A stretch of 32,061 nt of DNA from Candidatus Woesebacteria bacterium (GTDB lineage: Bacteria > Patescibacteriota > Microgenomatia > UBA8517): contig JAFGPD010000028.1 in the NCBI GenBank assembly GCA_016926185.1, positions 1-32,061 of the forward strand, in the 5' to 3' direction. Shown here piece after piece: positions 18,078 to 26,480 of the stretch; position 1 is the stretch's first letter, and every line of letters begins with the position of its first letter. The position numbers and the translations under genes are program-made. The notes below the pieces were generated by a model that was given only the letters and a program-made list of their open reading frames with translations, made no database searches and was not told the origin of the DNA.

Positions 18078-19009
18078 CAAAAAAACCACTATATATTTTT
18101 TATCACATGCCAAAATGTGCCGGAACAACAATAGCCTATCATATTGAAAAAAATTACAGCAAAATTGAGAGAATTTACTTATATGCGGATAGCGTAACAA
18201 ACACACCTTACGACATTGCCTCCGGAAACTATGACGAAAATAAACTTCCAATAGAAGTATTAAATAAAAAGGTTGAAAACCGCATTAAAAATATGAATAA
18301 GGATAAAAGATCGAAAATAAAAATTCTATACGGCCACCATGCTTTTTATGGAATTCACGAATTTTTTGATAGACAACCGTATTATTTCACATTCCTCAGA
18401 GATCCTCTAGAACGGACAGTTTCGATGTACAATTATTGGTGCAAGTCGTATTTCTTCTTCAATAACTACGAAGATACAAAAAAGGGTAACGTATTGAAGA
18501 TTCTACAATATGGAGTGCCTCCAAGAATTGAAGAGTGGATCAATGAAATCTACGTAGGCAATAAAAACCACTACCCAAGGGGGAGTATGGCAAATTTATT
18601 AATAAAATCAAATTACATCGATGCGTCATCTAAATCCGATATCGCCTCCAATCTGAATAAATTTGAATTTATTGGTCTTGTTAAATCTTTTCAAGAGGAT
18701 TCCTTTTATCTGTACCAAAATATGGGTTTTAATAAGTTCTGTGATAATCAGAACATTTCGTATAATTACTTTAATAAAAAATATATGCCAAGAAAAAATT
18801 GGAAAACTCTCAAAAAGAAAATAGTAGCACTAAATAGGGAAGATTATTCTCTTTATTATAAAGCCCTCAAATTAAATGAAAAATATAAAAAGGTAAATAA
18901 TAACTTTTATCCAGATGTAAATAAACTCCTATATAGAAGAAGAGTGTTCACACCCTTCTCCAGGAGAGTTCCTATCATAAAAAAATTCATTACAGACTTT
19001 TTAAATTAA
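18074..19009 (+). CDS. sulfotransferase family protein (copy 2), GTG start
   Basis: PLYIFYHMPKCAGTTIAYHIEKNY, PYYFTFLRDPLERTVSMYNYWC; GTGA overlap with wzt stop; paralogue of 15481-16380. Confidence 0.8.
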   Translation: MTKKPLYIFYHMPKCAGTTIAYHIEKNYSKIERIYLYADSVTNTPYDIASGNYDENKLPIEVLNKKVENRIKNMNKDKRSKIKILYGHHAFYGIHEFFDRQPYYFTFLRDPLERTVSMYNYWCKSYFFFNNYEDTKKGNVLKILQYGVPPRIEEWINEIYVGNKNHYPRGSMANLLIKSNYIDASSKSDIASNLNKFEFIGLVKSFQEDSFYLYQNMGFNKFCDNQNISYNYFNKKYMPRKNWKTLKKKIVALNREDYSLYYKALKLNEKYKKVNNNFYPDVNKLLYRRRVFTPFSRRVPIIKKFITDFLN

Positions 19010-19016
19010 ATATAAT

Positions 19017-20228
19017 ATGTTGCTTGTCTTACAAAGAAACATCTACAGAAGAATTAAAAAGACTTTTCCCCAATATTCAACACAGCTTGCATCCCTTGCT
19101 GCAAAATATGTTAATATTCGTGCAAATATTCTCTATCCATTTAAAGCTAAGAGATATACTGAGAGACTAGAAAATATTGTTAAAAAAAGTAATACAAAAG
19201 TGATTTTCCTTTACCCGTCACCAGTTGAGTGGAACTTTGAGTTATTCCAAAGACCACATCACTTTGCGTTAAATCTTGCAAAACAGAATTATCTATTCTT
19301 TTTTGTGCTTCCATTCATAGATTACAAATCTAACCACGGCTTCAGAAAAATAAAACCCAACTTGTACACTGTAAGTCTGGAGGCTATTAATTGCTTCAAA
19401 AAATATCAGGTTGATCATCTTTTAATCAGCCCTAAAATTGATATGAAACTATTGGTGAATAAACTGAAACATAAACACCTGCTTTACGATTACATGGATG
19501 ACCTGTCTGTTTGGGAGTGGGGGACAAGTGAACACGGAGTCTCATCGGACAACTTTATGAAAACTAATGCAGATAAAATTATTGTAAGTGCCGACAGACT
19601 TTTCGATGATGTTATCGACCATAAAAATAAAGTGGTTTTGTGTAAAAATGGTGTCGATTTTGACCACTTCCATTCATTTAGCATAAAACCTCCTAAAAAT
19701 GACGCCATTTTTTTCAAATCTCTGAAAGGTCCAAACATAGGATATTATGGAGCATTGGCAAACTGGATAGACTTTAAATTGATCAGGTTCATCGCCAAAA
19801 ATAATAAAAACTACAATATTATATTAATCGGTCTAGATGCAGATAATTTTATCGAGAAAGAAAAATTAAATAACTTTCATAATATATATTTCCTTGGACC
19901 TAAAAAATATTCTTTATTACCTTGGTACTTAAGCCAGTTTGATGTTGCAATTATTCCTTTCAAAAATGGCGATATCAGTGATTCAACATCTCCATTGAAA
20001 CTTTTTGAATATATGGCAGGAGGAAAACCTGTCGTTACTACCAACATGAAAGAGTGCAAAAAATATGATGAAGTCCTAGTTTCACGAACATACGAAGATT
20101 TTAATCTAAATCTAAAAAAAGCTTTAAAAATTAAAACTGATAAAAATTTTATAAAAAGACTCAAAAATACTGCTATTCATAATAGCTGGAAAGATCGTAT
20201 AAAAACACTAATCAATTCACTTGAATGA
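19017..20228 (+). CDS. glycosyltransferase (TuaH-like)
   Basis: VIFLYPSPVEWNFELFQRPHHFALNLAKQ, DYMDDLSVW, FKNGDISDSTSPLKLFEYMAGGKPVVTT. Confidence 0.82.
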   Translation: MLLVLQRNIYRRIKKTFPQYSTQLASLAAKYVNIRANILYPFKAKRYTERLENIVKKSNTKVIFLYPSPVEWNFELFQRPHHFALNLAKQNYLFFFVLPFIDYKSNHGFRKIKPNLYTVSLEAINCFKKYQVDHLLISPKIDMKLLVNKLKHKHLLYDYMDDLSVWEWGTSEHGVSSDNFMKTNADKIIVSADRLFDDVIDHKNKVVLCKNGVDFDHFHSFSIKPPKNDAIFFKSLKGPNIGYYGALANWIDFKLIRFIAKNNKNYNIILIGLDADNFIEKEKLNNFHNIYFLGPKKYSLLPWYLSQFDVAIIPFKNGDISDSTSPLKLFEYMAGGKPVVTTNMKECKKYDEVLVSRTYEDFNLNLKKALKIKTDKNFIKRLKNTAIHNSWKDRIKTLINSLE

Positions 20229-20232
20229 TACT

Positions 20233-21330
20233 ATGCTGAAAGTGGCAGTAATAATTGGAACAAGACCAGATGTAATAAAACTTACTCCGGTAATCAATGA
20301 GCTGAAAAAAAGGAATAACGTCACTACAAAAATCATTTCTACATCCCAACACACTGATCTTTTAGAACCATTTTTAGACATATTTAAAATTACTCCAGAC
20401 TATGATCTAAAAATTATGAAAAAAAACCAAACCCTTATCGACACGTCTTCAAGAATCATTAAAAAACTAGGTATTTTGTTTTTTGATCTAAAACCCGATA
20501 TTGTTCTTGTTCAGGGTGATACTAACACAGCGGTATCTGCAGGTCTGGCAGCTTATTATAATCGGATAGATATAGGACACATTGAAGCGGGATTGCGAAC
20601 TTTTGATAAATATAATCCCTTTCCTGAGGAGATGAACAGAAAGCTTTTGGGGTCGTTGGCAGATATTCACTTCGCGCCCACCAAATTGTGTAAAAAAAAT
20701 CTTATTAGCGAAGGCGTCCTTCCAAAATATATCCACATTACAGGAAATACTGTGGTTGATTCATTACTTGAAACTCTCAATAAGAACGTTCAAGAACCCC
20801 ATATTTTAAAACACATCAAAGGAAAAATCATTCTTGTTACTTGCCATCGCAGAGAATCATTCGGAAAGGGATTAAGAAATATCAGTAAAGCACTGCATAT
20901 CATATCAAGAAATTACAATGATATTAATATTGTCTTACCGCTTCATCCAAACCCAAATGTCCAAAAAGTATTTCAAAATCTAAACGGTGCTACTAACATT
21001 CACCTAGTAAACCCGCTTGATTATTTATCTTTTGTTAAATTAATGGAAAAATCTTATCTCATACTCACAGATTCAGGCGGAATTCAAGAAGAAACACCTT
21101 CTTTGGACATACCAGTACTTGTGCTTAGAGAAACTACTGAAAGACCAGAAGGAATAGAAGCGGGTTGTTCAATGTTAGTCGGAACAGATACAACAAATAT
21201 TGTTAACAAAACCACCAAGTTATTAAATGATCAAAAAAAATATAATGAGATGGCAAAAGCGAAAAATCCCTATGGAGATGGAAAGGCTGCAAAAAGGATA
21301 GTAGATAAAATTATCATAAGATATAAATGA
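20233..21330 (+). CDS. wecB: UDP-N-acetylglucosamine 2-epimerase (non-hydrolysing)
   Basis: VAVIIGTRPDVIKLTPV, GHIEAGLRTFDKYNPFPEEMNRKL, CHRRESFG, LILTDSGGIQEETPSL; in-frame ATG at 20233 gives the canonical N-terminus (ORF-track start 20221 possible). Confidence 0.92.
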   Translation: MLKVAVIIGTRPDVIKLTPVINELKKRNNVTTKIISTSQHTDLLEPFLDIFKITPDYDLKIMKKNQTLIDTSSRIIKKLGILFFDLKPDIVLVQGDTNTAVSAGLAAYYNRIDIGHIEAGLRTFDKYNPFPEEMNRKLLGSLADIHFAPTKLCKKNLISEGVLPKYIHITGNTVVDSLLETLNKNVQEPHILKHIKGKIILVTCHRRESFGKGLRNISKALHIISRNYNDINIVLPLHPNPNVQKVFQNLNGATNIHLVNPLDYLSFVKLMEKSYLILTDSGGIQEETPSLDIPVLVLRETTERPEGIEAGCSMLVGTDTTNIVNKTTKLLNDQKKYNEMAKAKNPYGDGKAAKRIVDKIIIRYK

Positions 21331-22517
21331 AAATTTTAGTAATATCACCAAATCCTCCTAACAATTTCCATAGAATTAGGCTAACTCACATAGTAAAAGC
21401 CCTTAAAAATGATCACGAAATAGATATTGTCTGCCAGTCAACACCCAATGACAGATGTTTCAAAAAAACCTATAAAGCAAAAATATTTAATAAAGACCTG
21501 TGGAAATGTTATAAAGATGTTGCTGTTAATATTTTTAATCCAATACCACTTGAGGCTTCCTTCTGCATTGATAACGATCTCAAAATCCATATTAGAAAAA
21601 TCCAAAAAGATTATGACATCATAATCGTTAAGCGTCTGAGAACAATGGTTTTAATGCCGGAAAAAGTTGGCACCCCCGTAATAATTGACTCTACAGATGC
21701 TATGAGTATGTACTACAAAAAAGCACTATCCTCAGTGCCAGTTTGGAAAAAACCGTTATTTTTAGAGGAATATATTAAATACCGGAATTATGAGAAAAAA
21801 ATATCAAAAAATTTTAAGAATTGGGTTGTATGCTCTGAGGAAGATAAAAAGTACTTAAACAATATACTTATGCCAAACGCAAAAATAAACGTAGTACCAA
21901 ACGTAGTAGACACAAGCTATTACCAATCCTCAAAATTACCTGATAAAAACACTATTTTATTTTCTGGCCTTATGGACAAACACGTTAACGGATCGGCAAT
22001 ATATTATTTTTTAGAAGAAATCTTTCCAAATATCTTACAAAATATACCTGATGTAAAACTTTATATCGTTGGACCAAAACCATCAAAAAGTCTATTAAAT
22101 AAAACCAGTAGGAATATAATAGTTACTGGAAAAGTAAAGGACATAAGAAAATATATTGAGAAAGCAAGTCTAGTGGTTGTGCCAACAATTGTTGGTTCAG
22201 GAACGCGTAATAAAATTTTACAAGCATGGTCGCAAAGTCGTGCTATTGTTAGTACAAGCATCGGTGCTTCTGGTTTAGAATTTATTAAAGATAAAAATAT
22301 CCTTATTGAAGATGATCCAAAATTGTTTGCTAAACATGTAAATTCTATATTAACGAACAAAAAAATCTCCAAAGTATTAGGACAGGAGGGTAGAAAATGG
22401 GTCAAAAAACACTATTCTGTAAACATCATGAGAAAAAAGTATAATCAAGTAATTAATAATTTAGTAAACAATGATCTCAAAAAAAAACAAAAAGATAATA
22501 CCTCTTCTGATAATTGA
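21327..22517 (+). CDS. glycosyltransferase, GT4-like
   Basis: VPNVVDTSYY, TILFSGLMDKHVNGSAIYYFLEEIFP, VVPTIVGSGTRNKILQAWSQSRAIVST. Confidence 0.87.
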   Translation: MKILVISPNPPNNFHRIRLTHIVKALKNDHEIDIVCQSTPNDRCFKKTYKAKIFNKDLWKCYKDVAVNIFNPIPLEASFCIDNDLKIHIRKIQKDYDIIIVKRLRTMVLMPEKVGTPVIIDSTDAMSMYYKKALSSVPVWKKPLFLEEYIKYRNYEKKISKNFKNWVVCSEEDKKYLNNILMPNAKINVVPNVVDTSYYQSSKLPDKNTILFSGLMDKHVNGSAIYYFLEEIFPNILQNIPDVKLYIVGPKPSKSLLNKTSRNIIVTGKVKDIRKYIEKASLVVVPTIVGSGTRNKILQAWSQSRAIVSTSIGASGLEFIKDKNILIEDDPKLFAKHVNSILTNKKISKVLGQEGRKWVKKHYSVNIMRKKYNQVINNLVNNDLKKKQKDNTSSDN

Positions 22518-23841
22518 CGGCTTAAGCTTATCAGTATCTTTTTTAGTCGCATATTATCTGAGAAACATTGGTCCGTTCAGATTATTTCTTGATCAAGTAC
22601 AGCCACTATCGACCTATTTAAAAAGCCTGCCTTTTGCAATAGTACTTTTGTTCCTAACTTTTTCGATATTTTCTTTATATAAGGATTTCGAGAGGGCAAA
22701 CATGTTCAATGAACTATTTTTATCAATAAAAGCCCAAATTGTGTGGATACTTTTAATAATGTCAGCTTCATACCTTTCTAAATATGACTACTCAAGAGTT
22801 ATTGTCGTTCTTACATTTTTTATTAACCTATTCGTGCTATCTACACTGAGATTTATATATAAATATTTTGAGATCAAGAAATTTAATCAGGGGAGGGGAC
22901 TACAAAATATCTTAATAATTGGTGCGGGAAGGCCGGGGAGAGACGTTGCAAGGAGAATTAAAGATTTAAGAAAAGCTGGGTATAAATTGGTAGGATTCGT
23001 TGACGACAATGCAAAAAATAGAAAAAACTTTCCAGTAGTTGGAAAATTAAAGGATCTTGGTCAAATAATAAAAAAATATAAAGTTGATGAAGTTTATTTT
23101 ACCGATGCGAGAATGTCCTACGAAGATATTTTATCAATATCATCAAGATATTTTGGTAAAAATCTATCTTTTAAAATCGCTACAAACCTTTTTGCACTAA
23201 TCGCAAATAATGAAAATATCGACAGCCTCGAAGACATTCCGTCTCTTGATCTTTGGAGATCATCTGAAAACTTTATTTACAATATCATTAAAAGACTTTT
23301 GGACATATTTATTAGCACCTTATTATTGTTTATCACACTGCCTTTATGGATCGTTATAAGGATATTAATAACTATCGAGGATGGTTTGCCGGCAATAATT
23401 AAAGTGAAAAGAGTGGGATATAAGGGTCAAACTTTTTTGATGTACAAATTCAGGACAATGAAAAAGACAACTAACAGAAATGCTAAATCCCCAAGAAGTG
23501 AAAATGATAATAGAATAACTAAAATGGGACGAGTATTAAGAAAAACAAGTCTTGATGAACTACCTCAACTTCTAAACATAATCTTGGGAAATATGAGTCT
23601 AGTTGGTCCAAGACCTGAAATTCCAAAAATTGTTGAAGGATATTCTAAATGGCAAAAGTTGAGACTAGAAGCAAAACCGGGTCTTACCGGTCTCTGGCAG
23701 GTGTTGGGTAGAAAAGACTTACCGCTTCATGAGAACATCGAGTATGATTTTTACTATATTAATAACCAGTCTCTTCTGATGGACCTGACAATCATTCTAA
23801 AAACTATTCCGATAGTCATTTGGGGTAAAGGCGCTTATTAG
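22471..23841 (+). CDS. polyprenyl-phosphate sugar-1-phosphate transferase (WbaP/WcaJ family)
   Basis: CoA-binding-like ILIIGAGRPGRDVARRIKD; C-terminal YKFRTMKK, TSLDELPQLLNIILGNMSLVGPRPE, KPGLTGLWQV, IEYDFYYINNQSLLMDL. Confidence 0.93.
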   Translation: MISKKNKKIIPLLIIDGLSLSVSFLVAYYLRNIGPFRLFLDQVQPLSTYLKSLPFAIVLLFLTFSIFSLYKDFERANMFNELFLSIKAQIVWILLIMSASYLSKYDYSRVIVVLTFFINLFVLSTLRFIYKYFEIKKFNQGRGLQNILIIGAGRPGRDVARRIKDLRKAGYKLVGFVDDNAKNRKNFPVVGKLKDLGQIIKKYKVDEVYFTDARMSYEDILSISSRYFGKNLSFKIATNLFALIANNENIDSLEDIPSLDLWRSSENFIYNIIKRLLDIFISTLLLFITLPLWIVIRILITIEDGLPAIIKVKRVGYKGQTFLMYKFRTMKKTTNRNAKSPRSENDNRITKMGRVLRKTSLDELPQLLNIILGNMSLVGPRPEIPKIVEGYSKWQKLRLEAKPGLTGLWQVLGRKDLPLHENIEYDFYYINNQSLLMDLTIILKTIPIVIWGKGAY

Positions 23842-24377
23842 TCAACGTAGCTCATCGTTCCTGAAGCCCATGCCGAAGGATCACCGCTACTACATATCGT
23901 TCCGCCGCGAGCATCTGCTGTTGAAAATACAAAATATGCTTCCTCAGGAGCAGTGCATTTATTTCGATATCTTAGAGACTCTGCTTTCGAAAAAACTATC
24001 GCACCGTTTCCTGAAAGCTGATCTTCTTCGTAGCAGAAAGTGTTTGGATCAGCTGGTTGGGGAAAAGTGACACATGGAGTGATACTTCCGCTATACTCAA
24101 TACCCGCCGGAAAGGTGCTGAGCTCATTACCATCTACGAGATCTATAGCCCATGTACCTTCAGCAGGATATTCACCTTTAGAGGTATAGTAGGCAGAAAT
24201 TGCCCTGCCTATCTGAACCACACTTGATATCCTGCCAGTGTCACGCGCTTCTGCTTGTCTTTCGGTGGGATTGATTATAACAAGAGCAACGGTTGCCAAT
24301 ACTCCCAAAACAGCCATTACAATTAGCAACTCGATTAGAGTAAATCCAAAATTCTTTTTTCTTAATCTATTTACCAT
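23838..24377 (-). CDS. type IV pilin (four-Cys paralogue of the likely major pilin)
   Basis: FG|FTLIELLIVMAVLGVLATVALVIINPTERQAEARDTGR; tail-to-tail 4-nt overlap with 22471-23841. Confidence 0.85.
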   Translation of the reverse strand: MVNRLRKKNFGFTLIELLIVMAVLGVLATVALVIINPTERQAEARDTGRISSVVQIGRAISAYYTSKGEYPAEGTWAIDLVDGNELSTFPAGIEYSGSITPCVTFPQPADPNTFCYEEDQLSGNGAIVFSKAESLRYRNKCTAPEEAYFVFSTADARGGTICSSGDPSAWASGTMSYVD

Positions 24378-24383
24378 ATCTAC

Positions 24384-24413
24384 ATTATAAGCAAAATACT
24401 TCAGTTATTGTAA
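24384..24413 (-). promoter_or_regulatory. promoter for pilin 23838-24377: TTACAA-N18-TATAAT
   Basis: Minus strand TATAAT at 24389-24384, then GTAGAT then ATG; predicted start site coincides with the start codon. Confidence 0.55.
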
Positions 24414-24425
24414 AGAGGAAAAAAG

Positions 24426-24454
24426 GAAAGAGCCTGTTTTATTCAGGCTCTTTC
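24426..24454 (-). terminator. Rho-independent terminator of the major-pilin gene
   Basis: Minus strand GAAAGAGCCTG-AATAAAA-CAGGCTCTTTC, perfect 11-bp stem, followed by CTTTTTTCCTCTTT. Confidence 0.85.
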
Positions 24455-24486
24455 GACTACTTTCACTTAAGTAAAAGTTATTAAAC

Positions 24487-25020
24487 CTACTGGAAAGTGT
24501 AGGTCGCACCTGCAGTTGGTTCAGCACAACCCCATCCACCTCGTGCATCATAAGTTGAAAATACTGCATAAGCACTTGCACCCGCACCTCCGCAGGCACT
24601 TGTATATTGCTGTGCTTCAAGGTCTGTCCAAACAGCTGCATGTTCCTGCGTACCAGAAGTTGCTGTATCATAACACCAATCTTGTTGATTTCTACCTCCT
24701 GTGCATGCTGCACCACCAACCGGGAAATTTGGTGCCGGATCAGCCGGTACTGAACCCAGGTCTTGTGTATTAACCATTTGGGTTATCCAAGTTGCATCTT
24801 CATTGGGCATTGCACCATTACCGACATAATAAGCCGTAACTGCACGACCCAACTGCTGGACACCTGAGATCTTACCCGAATCCCTGGCTCTTGCAAGCTG
24901 TTCTGCAGGGTTAATAGCGATGAGAACAACAACTGCCAAAACTCCCAGTACAGCCATAACGATAAGAAGCTCGATAAGGGTGAAACCTTCCATCCTTTGT
25001 TTATTTATTTTGTTTAGCAT
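24487..25020 (-). CDS. type IV pilin, likely major pilin (PilA-like)
   Basis: EG|FTLIELLIVMAVLGVLAVVVLIAINPAEQLARARDSGK; SD GGGGGTGAG upstream, own promoter and strong terminator. Confidence 0.88.
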   Translation of the reverse strand: MLNKINKQRMEGFTLIELLIVMAVLGVLAVVVLIAINPAEQLARARDSGKISGVQQLGRAVTAYYVGNGAMPNEDATWITQMVNTQDLGSVPADPAPNFPVGGAACTGGRNQQDWCYDTATSGTQEHAAVWTDLEAQQYTSACGGAGASAYAVFSTYDARGGWGCAEPTAGATYTFQ

Positions 25021-25162
25021 TAATCTTTAGTTCTCACCCCCTTTCCGAGTCGAAGACTCTTTCGCATTCTGCGAACTCTGAGCCGGTAACTAATTTTCAT
25101 AGTCTTACGGCTAAAAGCCTCCGAGCTCAGTAAAGTAATATATTTTTGACAAATCTATTACT
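25021..25162 (-). promoter_or_regulatory. long, highly structured 5' leader of the major-pilin gene
   Basis: Minus-strand dyads at 25134-25140/25156-25162, 25080-25086/25121-25128, 25109-25112/25116-25119, 25089-25092/25100-25103, 25061-25066/25070-25075, 25047-25051/25055-25059, alternative 25029-25033/25073-25077 enclosing the SD. Confidence 0.6.
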
Positions 25163-25168
25163 ATGTTA

Positions 25169-25198
25169 AGTATCGAATACTTGATAGGCTTATGTCAA
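25169..25198 (-). promoter_or_regulatory. promoter of the major-pilin gene: TTGACA-N18-GATACT
   Basis: Minus strand TTGACA at 25198-25193 and GATACT at 25174-25169; the -10 is embedded in the perfect dyad AAGTAT-TCG-ATACTT (25168-25182). Confidence 0.55.
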
Positions 25199-25232
25199 GT
25201 CCATCAATTCATATATCAAGGCCACTTGCAAT

Positions 25233-26429
25233 TTATAACGCGCTTGTTAAATTATATATTGGTAAAACTATCGAAACTACAATAAAAGCAACTCCCAAAC
25301 CTAAAATAATTAGTATCATCGGTTCAACTGCTGAAGATAGAGCTTTTACCTTCTGATCGGACTCCACCTCAAAAACATGGCTCACCTTTTGCAGAACTTC
25401 ATCCATTTTACCCGTCTCCTCACCAACAGCCACCATCTGCGAAAGGATGAAAGGGAAAGATTCCGGATGTTTTGAAAAGGCAAAAGCAACTGGAAAACCT
25501 TTTTCAACCATACTTACACTATCCTCCAAAGCATCTGAGATTATCCTATTGCCGACGACTTTTGCAGTGATACTTAATCCCTCTATAATAGATACTCCTG
25601 ATCCGACCATAAGACTTAAGGTACGCGTAATTTCAGTAAGCACTATTTGTCTTTGAAGTTCGCCAATTATTGGTACTTTTAGTATTAGCTCATCGAATTT
25701 TCTTCCTCCCTTCTCGCTTCTTTTATACAGCCTGAGTAAATATACTAATAAAATAAAACCCGCAATGATGAAATGCCAGAAACTCCTTAAAAAACCGGAT
25801 ACTGTGATCAAAAATCTAGTAGTTATCGGAAGTTCCGCATCAAACTGATCATAAAGTTCGGTAAGTTTGGGTATGACAAATATCATCATTACAAGTGATA
25901 CTCCTATCATTGCCACAACAATTATGATCGGATATATCATTGCATTTTTTATCTTTCCTTTGAACTCCTGCTGCTTTTCAAGATTGTCAGCAAGTCTCAC
26001 CAAAACTTGGTCTAAAACACCGCTTATCTCACCGGAATGAATTAATGCAATGTATGTTTTTGAAAATACCTCGTGTTTGCTCATAGCTCTTGACAACGAC
26101 TCGCCCTCTTCAACATCGGCAAGTACTTGTGCCGTAATATGCTGAAGTGAACCTTTCGATTGTGATCGAAGTATCAAAAGTGCCTCTGTCAGAGGAAGTC
26201 CTGCATTTATCATTGTTGCTAACTGTCTTGTAAAATTCGCGATCTCTCCACCAGCAACTCTATTGGAAGAAAAATTCAATGAGGCCATAGACGATTTGGA
26301 CTTTAGTGAGACTACAAATAAATTCTTTCCTTTGATTAACTTTGCAGCATGATGCTCATCATTTGCCTCAACTTCTCCTTTTATTTCTTTACCTGCTTGG
26401 TCCTTCGCCTTATAAGTGAATCTTTGCAT
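25233..26429 (-). CDS. pilC: type IV pilus inner-membrane platform protein PilC
   Basis: FTRQLATMINAGLPLTEALLIL, GLSITAKVVGNRI, MVAVGEETGKMDEVLQKV, VEPMILIILGLGVAFIVVSIVLPIY. Confidence 0.95.
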   Translation of the reverse strand: MQRFTYKAKDQAGKEIKGEVEANDEHHAAKLIKGKNLFVVSLKSKSSMASLNFSSNRVAGGEIANFTRQLATMINAGLPLTEALLILRSQSKGSLQHITAQVLADVEEGESLSRAMSKHEVFSKTYIALIHSGEISGVLDQVLVRLADNLEKQQEFKGKIKNAMIYPIIIVVAMIGVSLVMMIFVIPKLTELYDQFDAELPITTRFLITVSGFLRSFWHFIIAGFILLVYLLRLYKRSEKGGRKFDELILKVPIIGELQRQIVLTEITRTLSLMVGSGVSIIEGLSITAKVVGNRIISDALEDSVSMVEKGFPVAFAFSKHPESFPFILSQMVAVGEETGKMDEVLQKVSHVFEVESDQKVKALSSAVEPMILIILGLGVAFIVVSIVLPIYNLTSAL

Positions 26430-26480
26430 TAATAGTTTTCTTGAAAGTTATATATCCTATTTATAAAACACGGTGGCAAC

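Noticed and set aside
22061-22405. 114-aa minus-strand ORF inside a glycosyltransferase gene
   Set aside because: Antisense shadow of a well-supported coding sequence.
24405-24719. 104-aa minus-strand ORF
   Set aside because: Alternate frame of the major pilin running through its terminator; low-complexity Gln/Val-rich translation.
25081-25130. Plus-strand GGCUAAAAGCCUCCGAGCUC resembling part of a c-di-GMP-I riboswitch
   Set aside because: Only a superficial match to GCAAAGCCUCCGG; wrong strand for any downstream gene and lacks the GGCAAACC...GGGAC core.
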